64,000 nt of DNA from Cryobacterium shii (GCF_004402595.1 NZ_SOFY01000014.1:1-64000), one strand, 5' to 3'. Shown: positions 17,677 to 26,434, counted from the first letter of the stretch. Notes: generated from the sequence alone by a model not told the origin. Numbers and translations are program-made.

Positions 17677-18526
17677 ACGACGCCCGCCGGCAGCGGCCTT
17701 CGGGCTGCTGCCGTTCGCGGCGTATGTGCTGCTCTTCCTGGTGGTGCCCACGGTCATCGCGGTGGGCACCGGCTTCGTCGACCAGGACGGCGCGTTCACT
17801 CTGGCCACCGTGGCCGCCCTCGGCGACCCGGTCGTCCTCGGCGCGTTCTTCAACTCCTTCTGGCTGTCCGCTCTGACGGCGGTGATCGGCGCCACCGTCG
17901 GCGCCGCGGCCTGCTACGCGCTGCTGGGCGCCCCCAGCGGCGGCCCCCTGCGTGCCGTGGTGGATTCCCTCAGCGGCGTGCTGGCCCAGTTCGGCGGCGT
18001 CATGCTGGCCTTCGCGTTCATCGCGACCATCGGCATCCAGGGCATGGTCACCGTGGTCCTGCGCGACAGCTTCGGCGTCGACATCTTCGCGGACGGGGTC
18101 TGGCTCTACGAGATGCCAGGCCTGGTGCTGCCCTATATCTACTTCCAGGTGCCGTTGATGATCATCACCTTCATGCCGGCCCTGCAGGCGCTGAAGCCCA
18201 CCTGGGCCGAGGCGAACGCCACGCTCGGCGGCAGCCGGTCCACCTACTGGCTGCGCATCGCGCTGCCCATCCTCGCCCCCTCCTTCCTGGGCAGCCTGCT
18301 GCTGCTCTTCGCGAACGCGTTCTCGTCCTATGCGACCGCCGCGGCCCTCACCAGCCAGGGTTCGCAGATCGTGCCGTTGCAGATCCGATCCGCCCTGACC
18401 AGCGAGACCCTGCTGGGCCGGGAGAACCTCGCCGGCGCGCTGGCACTCGGGATGGTCGTGGTCATGGGCCTGGTCATGTTCGGGTACTCGGCGCTGCAGG
18501 CCCGCGCGGCCAGGTGGCAGCGATGA
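17663..18526 (+). CDS. ABC importer permease 1, no canonical start codon
   Basis: The frame encodes a normal binding-protein-dependent permease with six TMs and the EAA loop (KPTWAEANATLGGSRSTYW). The expected N-terminus, a short basic stretch then AAFGLLPFAAYVLLFLVVP, is present, but no ATG, GTG or TTG lies in frame in front of it; the nearest in-frame GTG is inside the first TM. CTG at 17663 or 17666 is the best guess and would overlap the end of the binding-protein gene. Either a rare CTG start is used or a base near the junction is wrong. Confidence 0.8.
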   Translation: MLSARRRPPAAAFGLLPFAAYVLLFLVVPTVIAVGTGFVDQDGAFTLATVAALGDPVVLGAFFNSFWLSALTAVIGATVGAAACYALLGAPSGGPLRAVVDSLSGVLAQFGGVMLAFAFIATIGIQGMVTVVLRDSFGVDIFADGVWLYEMPGLVLPYIYFQVPLMIITFMPALQALKPTWAEANATLGGSRSTYWLRIALPILAPSFLGSLLLLFANAFSSYATAAALTSQGSQIVPLQIRSALTSETLLGRENLAGALALGMVVVMGLVMFGYSALQARAARWQR

Positions 18527-19386
18527 ACCGCTCCGAACTTTCGAGCGGCCGGCCGGCGGCTCCCGCCGTGGCGCACGCCCCGTCCCGCCCGGTCCGAACG
18601 GCGATCCTGGGCGTGATCGGCCTGGTCTTCGCCGTGCCGATCGTGGCGATGGTCGAATTCACGCTGCGCAAAGGCCTCGGCGGGGGACACGACTTCAGCC
18701 GCTGGAGCGCACTCTTCGCCGGCGGAGCCAGCGGTCAGTACCGGCCGGTGCTGACCGCCCTGGGCAACTCGGTCGGGCTGGCCCTGGGCACGGTCTTGAT
18801 CGTGCTCCTGCTGCTCGTGCCCACCCTGCTGCTCGTGCACCTCCGCTTCCCACGGTTGCGGCGGCTGATCGAATTCGTCTGCATCCTGCCGATCAGCATC
18901 CCCGCGATCGTGCTCGTCGTCGGGCTGGCGCCCGTGTATTCGGTGATCGCGGGGATCGTCGGCAGCGGCGTCTGGACCCTCGCCTTCGCCTACGGCATCA
19001 CGGTGCTCCCGTTCGCCTATCGGGCCATCCAGTCGAACCTCGACGGCGTGGACGTGCGCACACTGAGCGAGGCGGCCCGCACCCTGGGCGCCGGGTGGGG
19101 CAGCGTGCTCCTGCGTGTGCTCGTGCCCAACCTCCGCCGGGGCATCCTGGCCGGGGCCTTCATCGCGATCGCGGTGGTGCTCGGCGAGTTCACCATCGCG
19201 TCCCTGCTCAACCGCATCACCCTGCAGACGGCGCTCGTGGTCGTCAGCAAGGCCGACCCGTACACGGCCGTCATCCTGTCCCTGCTCGCACTCGGGTTCG
19301 CCTTCGTGCTCCTGCTCGTCATCGGGCGGCTGGGCGCGGTCCGCACGCGCCCCGCACGTCGACCAACCCCCGGAGGTCAGCCATGA
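18523..19386 (+). CDS. ABC importer permease 2
   Basis: This inner-membrane permease has 287 residues and six TMs, with the EAA motif SEAARTLGAGWGSVLLRVLVP near residue 185, which contacts the ATPase. The ATG at 18523 overlaps the stop of permease 1 (ATGA). The N-terminal 25 residues are polar and Ala/Pro-rich. Together with permease 1 it forms the heterodimeric channel of the importer. Confidence 0.92.
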   Translation: MNRSELSSGRPAAPAVAHAPSRPVRTAILGVIGLVFAVPIVAMVEFTLRKGLGGGHDFSRWSALFAGGASGQYRPVLTALGNSVGLALGTVLIVLLLLVPTLLLVHLRFPRLRRLIEFVCILPISIPAIVLVVGLAPVYSVIAGIVGSGVWTLAFAYGITVLPFAYRAIQSNLDGVDVRTLSEAARTLGAGWGSVLLRVLVPNLRRGILAGAFIAIAVVLGEFTIASLLNRITLQTALVVVSKADPYTAVILSLLALGFAFVLLLVIGRLGAVRTRPARRPTPGGQP

Positions 19387-20510
19387 TCCAGCCTCAGACC
19401 CAGCCCACGATCCAGGCGGAGACCCGGCCCCGGACACAGGCGGAGAGCCGCCCCCGGCCGGGCGCGGTCGTCGAATTCTCCGGGGTCGTCAAGGAATTCG
19501 CCGGCCACCGGGCACTGGCCGGTTTCGATCTCACGCTGCACGCAGGGGAGTTCGTGGCCCTGCTCGGTCCGAGCGGGAGCGGCAAGACCACGGCGCTCCG
19601 GGTGCTCGCCGGCCTGGAATCCACGGATGCCGGCAGCATCCTGATCGACGGCACCGACGTGTCCCGGATGGCGACGAGTCGGCGCGACATGGGGATGGTG
19701 TTCCAGTCCTACTCCCTGTTCCCGCACCTCAGCGCCGGGGAGAACGTCGAGTTCGGGCTGCGGATGCGCAAGGTCCGGGGCGAGGAACGTCGCAGCCGTG
19801 CCGCCGAGGCGCTGGCGCTGGTGGGCTTGGACGCCCACTACGACCGCTTCGCCCACCAGCTGTCCGGCGGGCAGCAGCAGCGGGTGGCCCTGGCCCGCGC
19901 CCTCGTCACCCGGCCGCGCGTGCTCCTCCTGGACGAGCCGCTGTCCGCCCTCGACGCCAAGGTGCGCGTGCAGCTGCGCGAGGAGATCCGGCGGATCCAG
20001 ACCGAACTGGGAATCACCACCCTGTTCGTCACCCACGACCAGGATGAGGCGCTCGCCGTCGCCGACCGGGTGGCCGTGATGCGGGACGGATTGGTCGAGC
20101 AGGTCGGCACGCCCGAGGAGCTCTACACTCGGCCCGCCTCGCCGTTCATCGCCGATTTCGTGGGGCTGAGCAACCGGCTCGCCGGGGAGGTGCGTCACGG
20201 CTTCGCCCGCGTGCAGGGCGCGGTGCTGCCGCTGGTCGATCCCTCGCACCCCGACGGCGACGTGCTGGTCTCGGTGCGCCCCGAGGACCTTGAACTGACC
20301 GATCTCGAACTGACCGAGGATGACGCGCGGGGCCAGGTGCTGTCCACCAGCTTCCACGGTTCGCTGCGCCGCACGACCGTGCGGCTGGATGACGGGACGC
20401 TCGTGTTCGTGCAGCACGGTGCCCGGCTGCATCCGTCGAAGGGAGACCGAATCGGGGTGCGGTTCACGGGGGTGCCGGTGTCGGTGGAAACGCTGCGGCC
20501 GGAGGCCTGA
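19383..20510 (+). CDS. ABC importer ATPase with TOBE domain (PotA/FbpC type)
   Basis: The 375-residue protein has a polar N-terminal tail of about 28 residues built from repeats of T-Q/R-P-x-T-Q-A-E-x-R-P. Then come Walker A GPSGSGKT (62-69), Q loop VFQSYSLFPH, signature LSGGQ (160-164), Walker B LLLDEP (181-186), H loop FVTHDQDEA and a C-terminal TOBE_2 domain (about 280-375). GGAGG lies seven bases before the ATG, which overlaps the permease stop. The architecture is that of polyamine/iron(III) importers. The repetitive N-terminal extension is not usual for the family. Confidence 0.92.
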   Translation: MIQPQTQPTIQAETRPRTQAESRPRPGAVVEFSGVVKEFAGHRALAGFDLTLHAGEFVALLGPSGSGKTTALRVLAGLESTDAGSILIDGTDVSRMATSRRDMGMVFQSYSLFPHLSAGENVEFGLRMRKVRGEERRSRAAEALALVGLDAHYDRFAHQLSGGQQQRVALARALVTRPRVLLLDEPLSALDAKVRVQLREEIRRIQTELGITTLFVTHDQDEALAVADRVAVMRDGLVEQVGTPEELYTRPASPFIADFVGLSNRLAGEVRHGFARVQGAVLPLVDPSHPDGDVLVSVRPEDLELTDLELTEDDARGQVLSTSFHGSLRRTTVRLDDGTLVFVQHGARLHPSKGDRIGVRFTGVPVSVETLRPEA

Positions 20511-20538
20511 CCCCGGCCCGGAAACGGCGGAACATGCC

Positions 20539-20566
20539 TGACCCGGCACGTGTGACTGCCTAGAAT
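20539..20566 (+). promoter_or_regulatory. Promoter of a probably leaderless transcript
   Basis: CTGACC (20539-20544) and TAGAAT (20561-20566) are 16 bp apart, and the GTG of the next gene begins six bases after the -10 box. That leaves no room for a ribosome site, so the mRNA should start at or next to the GTG. Confidence 0.5.
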
Positions 20567-20572
20567 GATGCC

Positions 20573-21877
20573 GTGACTGAATCCGAGACAAACCCGGCCC
20601 GTGGCAGGTTGTTCGGTGCGCGGGGACGCCGCCGGGTGCCGGCTTCGATCCGGACCCAGGTCCCGACCGCCGAGGCCCCCAACGGCACGGTCCCGAACGG
20701 CACGGTCCCGAACGGCGTCGACGAGAACCTTCCGCCCGGTCTGCGTCTGGCCGCCGCCTGGTCGTGGCGCCTGCTCGCGCTCACCGCCGCGATCGCGGTG
20801 TTCATCTTCATCGTCATCCAGCTGCGGCTGATCGTCATCCCGGTGCTCGTGGCCGTGCTGGTATCCGCGCTCCTCGTGCCCCTCGTCGGCTTCCTGGTGC
20901 GTCATCGGTGGCCCAGGGGCCTGGCCGTCGCGGCGGCCCTTCTCGGCACCCTCGCGGTCGTCGCCGGGCTGATCACGCTGGCTGTGACCCAGATCGCCGT
21001 CGGCACGGTCGGCCTGAACGACCGGGTCGCCGCCTCCTACCAGAGCCTGAAGGCCGTGCTCCTGGCCTCCCCGTTGCAGCTGACCGAACCCGAGCTGAAC
21101 GCGTTCCTGCAGCAGGTGTGGAAGGCCGTCCAGGCTGACAGCCAGGTCTTCGTGAGCGGGGCCCTGACCGTGGGATCCTCGCTGGGGCATCTCCTGACCG
21201 GGCTGCTGCTGGCCCTGTTCAGCCTCCTGTTCATCTTGATCGACGGCAGGGGGATCTGGGCCTGGGTCGTGCGCATCTTCCCGCAGCGGGCCCGGGCGGC
21301 CGTGGACGGCGCGGGAACGGTCGGTTGGGCGGCCCTGGGCAACTTCGCGAAGGTGCAGATCCTGGTGGCCTCCATCGACGCGGTCGGCATCGGCGTCGGG
21401 GCGGCGCTGCTCGGCGTGCCCCTGGCCATCCCGATCGGCGTGCTGGTCTTCCTCGGCTCCTTCATCCCCATCATCGGAGCCGTCGCCGCCGGAGCCGTGG
21501 CGGTCGTCATCGCCCTGATCTTCAACGGCTGGGTGGTGGCCCTGCTGATGCTCGGGGTGGTGCTGTTGGTGCAGCAGGTCGAGGGGCATGTCCTGCAGCC
21601 GCTAATCATGGGAACCGCGGTCAAGGTGCATCCGCTCGGCGTCGTGCTCGCGGTCGCCGCGGGATCACTGCTCGCCGGCATCGCCGGGGCGCTCTTCGCA
21701 GTGCCGGTCGCGGCCGTGCTCAACGTCATGATCACCTACATCAACAGCGGAGTCTGGCGGGACGTACCGCCCACGACGGTCCCCGTCGCCCGTTCCCCGC
21801 TCTGGCAGACCGTTCCGCAACGCCCCGGATTCCGCCGAACCGGCTACCGCATCGAGAAAAGTGCCACCCATGACTAA
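20573..21877 (+). CDS. AI-2E family transporter
   Basis: The membrane protein has 434 residues: a polar N-terminus with tandem P-N-G-T-V repeats (about 38-52), about eight hydrophobic helices, and the family hallmarks LVPLVGFLVRHRWPRGLAVAA, GLPLA-like GVPLAIPIGVLVFLGSFIP and QQVEGHVLQPLIMG. Members export autoinducer-2 or work as Na+/H+ antiporters; which applies here is unknown. The start is the GTG at 20573, directly after a -10 box. Its last eight bases overlap the start of the threonine dehydratase gene. Confidence 0.88.
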   Translation: MTESETNPARGRLFGARGRRRVPASIRTQVPTAEAPNGTVPNGTVPNGVDENLPPGLRLAAAWSWRLLALTAAIAVFIFIVIQLRLIVIPVLVAVLVSALLVPLVGFLVRHRWPRGLAVAAALLGTLAVVAGLITLAVTQIAVGTVGLNDRVAASYQSLKAVLLASPLQLTEPELNAFLQQVWKAVQADSQVFVSGALTVGSSLGHLLTGLLLALFSLLFILIDGRGIWAWVVRIFPQRARAAVDGAGTVGWAALGNFAKVQILVASIDAVGIGVGAALLGVPLAIPIGVLVFLGSFIPIIGAVAAGAVAVVIALIFNGWVVALLMLGVVLLVQQVEGHVLQPLIMGTAVKVHPLGVVLAVAAGSLLAGIAGALFAVPVAAVLNVMITYINSGVWRDVPPTTVPVARSPLWQTVPQRPGFRRTGYRIEKSATHD

Positions 21878-23105
21878 CGCCTCCCTCGTCGGACCGACCC
21901 TGGCCGACTTCGAGTCCGCCCGTGCCGTCGTCGCCCGGGTCACCGCCGTGACCCCGATGGAAACCTCCCGCTACCTGTCCGAGGTCCTGGGCGCACCGGT
22001 CCTGCTCAAATGCGAGAACCTGCAGCGCACCGGCTCCTACAAGATCCGCGGCGCCTACAACCGCCTCTCGAAGCTGACCGACGAGGAGAAGCAGCGCGGC
22101 GTGGTGGCGGCGTCGGCCGGCAACCACGCTCAGGGCGTCGCCTTCGCGGCCCGGGAGCTGGGCATCAAGGCCACCATCTTCATGCCCGTGGGCGTGGCGC
22201 TGCCCAAGCTGCAGGCGACCCGCGACTACGGCGCGCACGTCATCCTGCGCGGCAACACGGTGGCCGAGCCGCTCCTCGCCGCGGCCACCTACGCCGAGGA
22301 GACCGGCGCGATCCTGATCCCGCCGTTCGACCACCCGGATGTCGTCACCGGCCAGGGCACGCTGGGCCTGGAAATCCTCGATCAGGTTCCCGACCTCGAG
22401 ACCGTGATCGTCCCCATCGGCGGCGGCGGTCTCATCTCCGGCGTGGCCAGCGCGCTCAAGCAGCGCGCGCTCCGGGACGGCCGCCGGATCCGGGTGATCG
22501 GGGTGCAGGCCGAGAACGCGGCGGCCTACCCGCCCTCCCTCGAGGCCGGCCGGGCCCTGGAGATCACCATCACGCCGACCATCGCCGACGGCATCGCCGT
22601 GGCCAAGCCGGGCCTGCTCAATTTCGAGATCGTGCGCGACACCGTGGACGAGATCGTCACCGTCAGCGAGGACGACATCGCCCGGGCGCTCCTGGTGCTG
22701 CTCGAGCGGGCGAAGCTCGTGGTCGAACCGGCCGGCGCGGTGGCGGTCGCGGCCATCCTGGCCGGCAAGGTCACCGCGTCGGGCCCCACGGTCGCGATCC
22801 TCAGCGGGGGCAACATCGACCCGCTGCTGATGCAGCGCGTGATCAGTCACGGCCTGTCGGCATCCGGGCGCTATCTGACCCTGCGCATCATGCTGCCGGA
22901 CCGGCCGGGGCAGCTGGCCCGCATCTCCGAGCTGCTCGCCGAGGCGCACGCCAACGTGATCGAGGTGCTGCACACCCGCCACGGGGTCGGGCTGCAGATC
23001 AGCGAAGTCGAGCTGGACGTCAGCGTGGAGACCCGGGGACCGGACCACCGGCAGCTCGTCGTCGACGTGCTGCGCGCGGCCGGCTACGACCCCCAGTTCG
23101 ACTAG
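21870..23105 (+). CDS. ilvA: Threonine ammonia-lyase
   Basis: The 411-residue PLP enzyme deaminates threonine to 2-oxobutanoate, the first step of isoleucine synthesis or threonine breakdown. The PLP lysine is K58 in GSYKIRGAYN, the phosphate loop is IGGGGLISG, and a single C-terminal ACT domain occupies about residues 330-405 (LRIMLPDRPGQLARISELL). One short ACT domain rather than two ACT-like domains resembles the catabolic/actinobacterial form. The ATG at 21870 overlaps the upstream gene by eight bases. A tandem repeat, a palindrome and a terminator follow. Confidence 0.93.
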   Translation: MTNASLVGPTLADFESARAVVARVTAVTPMETSRYLSEVLGAPVLLKCENLQRTGSYKIRGAYNRLSKLTDEEKQRGVVAASAGNHAQGVAFAARELGIKATIFMPVGVALPKLQATRDYGAHVILRGNTVAEPLLAAATYAEETGAILIPPFDHPDVVTGQGTLGLEILDQVPDLETVIVPIGGGGLISGVASALKQRALRDGRRIRVIGVQAENAAAYPPSLEAGRALEITITPTIADGIAVAKPGLLNFEIVRDTVDEIVTVSEDDIARALLVLLERAKLVVEPAGAVAVAAILAGKVTASGPTVAILSGGNIDPLLMQRVISHGLSASGRYLTLRIMLPDRPGQLARISELLAEAHANVIEVLHTRHGVGLQISEVELDVSVETRGPDHRQLVVDVLRAAGYDPQFD

Positions 23106-23129
23106 CCGGACCGCCCGGCCACTCCCACC

Positions 23130-23210
23130 GTCTCGACTCCTCCCGTCTCGACTCCTCCCGTCTCGACTCCTCCCGTCTCGACTCCTCCCGTCTCGACTCC
23201 TCCCGTCTCG
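23130..23210. repeat. 15-bp tandem repeat, five copies plus a partial
   Basis: The unit GTCTCGACTCCTCCC starts at 23130, 23145, 23160, 23175 and 23190, and a partial unit starts at 23205. The copies are identical, so the array is young or being homogenised. It has no spacers and is not a CRISPR. It lies between the ilvA stop and a family 1 palindrome. Confidence 0.9.
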
Positions 23211-23216
23211 GCGTGG

Positions 23217-23301
23217 AACCAATTCGACGGAGATTTTGCCCGGATCGGCCCCAAACCGGCTGAAAACGCTTTTTTACAGCGGTATCTCCGTCGAATTGGT
23301 T
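23217..23301. repeat. Palindrome family 1, full copy
   Basis: The 18-bp arm AACCAATTCGACGGAGAT (23217-23234) is exactly reverse-complemented at 23284-23301. The 49-bp centre contains a run of T after GAAAACGC. Related copies are at 29927-30003 and 60614-60694, with a half copy at 101-120. Confidence 0.85.
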
Positions 23302-23324
23302 CGGGGCCGGACGGGTTAACGAGC

Positions 23325-23354
23325 GATGGGCCCCGCCTGCCGGCGGGGCCCATC
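23325..23354. terminator. Bidirectional terminator between ilvA and greA
   Basis: The perfect 13-bp arms GATGGGCCCCGCC (23325-23337) and GGCGGGGCCCATC (23342-23354) form a hairpin with a four-base loop between convergent genes. No strong T run is present on either side. Confidence 0.7.
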
Positions 23355-23374
23355 GGGTGCGGGGAGCGGTTCGG

Positions 23375-23866
23375 CTAGTTGCCGGTCCAGGTCTCCACGA
23401 GGAAGATCTCGACGGCGATGTCCTTGCCGGTCGGGGTGATGTACGACGTCTTCGCGCCGACCTTGAGGCCGAGGATCGCCGCGCCGAGCGGGCTCTGCTC
23501 GCTGAAGACGTCGAGGTCGCTGTCCCCGGCGATCTCGCGGCTGCCGATCAGGAAGCGGTTCTCCTCGCCGGCGATCGTGGCGGTGATGACCGTGCCCGGT
23601 TCGACGACGCCCTTGCTCTCGGGGGCGTGGCCGACCTCGGCGTTGCGCAGTAGCAGGACCAGCGTGCGGATGCGCGCCTCCATTTTGCCCTGCTCGTCCT
23701 TGGCGGCGTGGTAGCCGGAATTCTCCTTGAGGTCACCCTCTTCGCGCGCAGATTCGATCTTCTTCGCGATCTCCACGCGGCCGACGGTGCTCATGGTCTC
23801 CAGCTCGGCAGCGAGGCGGTCGTAGGCCTCCTGCGTCAGCCAGGTGACAGTGGTCTCGGTAGTCAT
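23375..23866 (-). CDS. greA: Transcription elongation factor GreA
   Basis: This 163-residue factor rescues backtracked RNA polymerase. The N-terminal coiled coil carries the acidic tip region EGDLKENSGYHAAKDEQGKMEARIR, and the C-terminal FKBP-like domain has SPLGAAILGLKVG. The ATG at 23866 has GAGGAGGGG upstream; further upstream in-frame codons are not GreA-like. The next gene encodes a DUF4307 protein and mca follows divergently, the same order as in mycobacteria. Confidence 0.96.
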   Translation of the reverse strand: MTTETTVTWLTQEAYDRLAAELETMSTVGRVEIAKKIESAREEGDLKENSGYHAAKDEQGKMEARIRTLVLLLRNAEVGHAPESKGVVEPGTVITATIAGEENRFLIGSREIAGDSDLDVFSEQSPLGAAILGLKVGAKTSYITPTGKDIAVEIFLVETWTGN

Positions 23867-23985
23867 GGTGGTCCCCTCCTCGTGCTCGTGTGGTGCCCGC
23901 GCAATGATCCCGCCATTCGCAGATACGTCTGCGCGGATGAACGCGGATGAAACCGCGCGGATCAGACTGTGCAGGTCAAACTGCA

Positions 23986-23991
23986 ATTATA
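23986..23991 (-). promoter_or_regulatory. Consensus -10 box upstream of greA
   Basis: Read on the minus strand the hexamer is TATAAT, about 115 bp before the greA start. The -35 region is weak. This is one of the few A/T-rich spots in the window. Confidence 0.4.
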
Positions 23992-24033
23992 TGACGGACG
24001 CCCCGACGTTGACCGTCAGGGCGAACCCTCAGT

Positions 24034-24435
24034 CTAGGTCAGCCAGCAGCGGTAAATCAATCCCGTGTTGCTCTGCTCGGTGGTGCGGACATCCGTCGTG
24101 AACGACCGGGAATAGACGGTGCTCGCCGGTACGTCGATCACTTTCCAGCCGACGACCGTGAAGCTCTCGTTCAGGGCCTGCACGGCGCAGGCGGCGCTCC
24201 GGCCGACCGGGATCGACGCCTCGAACGTGATGCTGACGCCGTTCTCGTCGACGATGCTGTGACCGATGTCCCGGGTCTCGATCAGGGGTTTGGACGCGCC
24301 GAGCCCCACCCAGACCACCCAAGCGACGAGGACGACAGCGAGGGTTCCGGCGACGGTCCACAGCACACGGCGGTCCCGGATGCCCCGGTTCGCGGCGCGC
24401 CCGTAGCGCGTGTCGAGGTTGTTGCTCACGGCCAC
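24034..24435 (-). CDS. DUF4307 membrane protein
   Basis: The 133-residue protein starts with a short N-terminus containing the family motif LDTRYGR, has one TM (about 26-46) and an outward-facing beta-rich domain with two cysteines (AACAVQAL and IYRCWL). It lies between greA and mca, as its homologues do in mycobacteria. Its function is unknown. Start GTG 24435 or GTG 24429 are both possible. Confidence 0.88.
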   Translation of the reverse strand: MAVSNNLDTRYGRAANRGIRDRRVLWTVAGTLAVVLVAWVVWVGLGASKPLIETRDIGHSIVDENGVSITFEASIPVGRSAACAVQALNESFTVVGWKVIDVPASTVYSRSFTTDVRTTEQSNTGLIYRCWLT

Positions 24436-24505
24436 TCAGACTCCACACTCACGGATCAACGATTAGTCTTAGTACCAAGGTTATCTGGCATTTCTGAGGA
24501 GTTTC

Positions 24506-25369
24506 ATGACGCTGCGACTCTTGGCGGTGCACGCCCATCCCGACGACGAGTCGAGCAAGGGCGCTGCGACCTACGCCTACTACCGGAGCCGGGGCGCCGA
24601 GGTGATGGTGCTCAGCTGCACCGGCGGCGAACGGGGGAGCATCCTGAACGAAGCCCTCGTCGGGCACCCGATGGCGGAGCGCGACCTCGCCGGCCTGCGC
24701 CGGCTGGAGATGCAGGAGGCCCAGCGGGCACTCGGCGTGCAGCACCGGTGGCTCGGCTACGAGGACTCCGGGATGAACGACGACGGCTCGGTGCCGACGA
24801 ATTCGTTCGCCTCGATCCCGGTCGAGATCTCGGCCGAACCGGTCGTGCGGTTGATCCGTGAATTCAAGCCGCAGGTACTGATCACGTACGACGAGAACGG
24901 CGGCTACCCGCATCCGGACCACATCCGCTGCCACGACGTGTCGATGGAGGCCTACCGGGCCGCCGCCGACCCGGCCCGGTACCCGGACGCCGGTGAGCCC
25001 TGGCAGGTCGACAAGCTCTATTTCGACCGCATCTTCAACCTCGAGCGGATCGACGCCATGCTCCTCGAACTGAGCGTCAAGGAACCCGACTCGCCCGTGC
25101 TGGAGCCGCTGGGCGCCGCGCGGGACTGGATGAAGGACTACCCGAAACTGGCGACGACCCATGTGAACGTCGGCGACTTCCTGGAGGTGCGGGACGCGGC
25201 GCTCCGCGCCCACGCCAGCCAGGTTTCCCCCAAAAGCAGCTTCTTCTTCTGGCCGAACGACCTCATCCGAGAGGCCTGGCCGTACGAGGACTTCCAGCTC
25301 GTCGAATCGAAAGTGGACACCGTGATACCTGAATCCGATCTCTTTGCCGGAGTGCGGGAAGACGCATGA
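24506..25369 (+). CDS. mca: Mycothiol S-conjugate amidase
   Basis: This zinc amidase of 287 residues cleaves mycothiol S-conjugates to release mercapturic acids for export and to recycle glucosaminyl-inositol. The LmbE-fold zinc motif AHPDDE is at residues 10-15, with the third ligand in HPDH (136-139). The length fits Mca, and Mca rather than the deacetylase MshB is supported by the neighbours greA and DUF4307. GAGGAG lies just before the ATG. The gene implies that the organism makes mycothiol. Confidence 0.93.
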   Translation: MTLRLLAVHAHPDDESSKGAATYAYYRSRGAEVMVLSCTGGERGSILNEALVGHPMAERDLAGLRRLEMQEAQRALGVQHRWLGYEDSGMNDDGSVPTNSFASIPVEISAEPVVRLIREFKPQVLITYDENGGYPHPDHIRCHDVSMEAYRAAADPARYPDAGEPWQVDKLYFDRIFNLERIDAMLLELSVKEPDSPVLEPLGAARDWMKDYPKLATTHVNVGDFLEVRDAALRAHASQVSPKSSFFFWPNDLIREAWPYEDFQLVESKVDTVIPESDLFAGVREDA

Positions 25370-25638
25370 GCGCCGTTTTCCTGAGCCCCGTGGTCTCGTT
25401 CGTGCTCGCCGCGACGCCGCCGCCCGAGTTCGACCCCACGACCGTGACGCCGGGGCCGGCCGGCTTCGTGGCGATCGCGGTGGTCGCTGCCGGCACGGTG
25501 CTGCTGGCGATCGACATGGCCCGCCGCATCCGTCGCAACACCTACCGGGCCGAGATCCAGGAACGTCTGGCGGCGGAGATGGCCGCCAATGCCGCGGCCG
25601 AGGCCGGTTCACCGGACCAGGGCCGCCCGCAGGGATAG
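25366..25638 (+). CDS. Small single-TM protein downstream of mca
   Basis: The product is 90 residues: a hydrophobic N-terminus (about 5-16), a main TM (about 32-50, FVAIAVVAAGTVLLAIDMARRIRR) and a charged, Ala/Glu-rich cytoplasmic tail. The ATG overlaps the mca stop (ATGA). A protein of the same kind follows mca in mycobacteria. Its function is unknown; coupling suggests a role with Mca at the membrane. Confidence 0.85.
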   Translation: MSAVFLSPVVSFVLAATPPPEFDPTTVTPGPAGFVAIAVVAAGTVLLAIDMARRIRRNTYRAEIQERLAAEMAANAAAEAGSPDQGRPQG

Positions 25639-25662
25639 CCCGGCAGGGTCAGGTCCGCACCC

Positions 25663-26364
25663 TCAGGGGTAGAGCGGGTGGGTGGCGATGATCAGGATGG
25701 CCACCCAATGGCAGAGGAACGCCACGACGGTCAGGGTGTGGAAGATCTCGTGGAACCCGAACACGCCCGGGACCGGGTTGGGCTTCTTGAGTCCGTAGAC
25801 CACGGCGCCCACGGAATAGCAGAGCCCGCCGATCATGATCAGGGTCATCATCGCGGCATTGGCCTGGAAGAAGTCCACGATGAACATCAGCGCGCCCCAG
25901 CCGAGCGCCAGATACAGCGGAACGTACAGCCAGCGCGGGGCATGGATCCAGAACACCCGGAAGGCGATCCCCAGGATCGCCCCGCCCCAGACCAGCGACA
26001 GCAGCAGCGTGGACTTCTCCGGCGGCAGCGCCAGCACCGCGATCGGCGTGTAGGAGCCCGCGATCAGCAGGAAGATGTTGGCGTGGTCGATCCGCTTCAG
26101 GATCACCTTCGTGCGGGGCTGCCAGTCGAACCGGTGGTACAGCGCCGAATTGCCGAACAGCAGCATGGAACTGAGCACGAACACGAGCGAGCTCCACCGG
26201 GCCGCGGCGCCATCGGCGGCCAGCAGCAGGATGATGCCCGCGACGATCGTCAGCGGGAACGTGCCGGCGTGGATCCAGCCGCGCCAGGTGGGTCTGACGT
26301 CCACCGGCTGAGGGGTGTCATCCTCGAGAAACGGCAGGTTGGGGATGTCATCTGGTGTGGCCAT
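25663..26364 (-). CDS. Hemolysin III / PAQR family membrane protein
   Basis: The protein has 233 residues and seven TM segments with the family metal-site motifs SALYHRFDW (about 104-112), IDHANIFLLIAGSYTP and the C-terminal HEIFHTLTVVAFLCHW. Members are YqfA/HlyIII-like proteins of the PAQR hydrolase superfamily; real haemolytic activity is doubtful. The start has weak ribosome-binding support. It diverges from the UppS-like gene. Confidence 0.92.
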   Translation of the reverse strand: MATPDDIPNLPFLEDDTPQPVDVRPTWRGWIHAGTFPLTIVAGIILLLAADGAAARWSSLVFVLSSMLLFGNSALYHRFDWQPRTKVILKRIDHANIFLLIAGSYTPIAVLALPPEKSTLLLSLVWGGAILGIAFRVFWIHAPRWLYVPLYLALGWGALMFIVDFFQANAAMMTLIMIGGLCYSVGAVVYGLKKPNPVPGVFGFHEIFHTLTVVAFLCHWVAILIIATHPLYP

Positions 26365-26434
26365 GAGGCAAGAATACGGCAGGCTTCATGCCCGGAGCGG
26401 TACGCAACGGCCCCGAGTGGGCTAGCGTCGATGT

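Noticed and set aside
23130-23210. CRISPR-like array
   Set aside because: The 15-bp units are directly adjacent with no spacers, and no cas genes are present.
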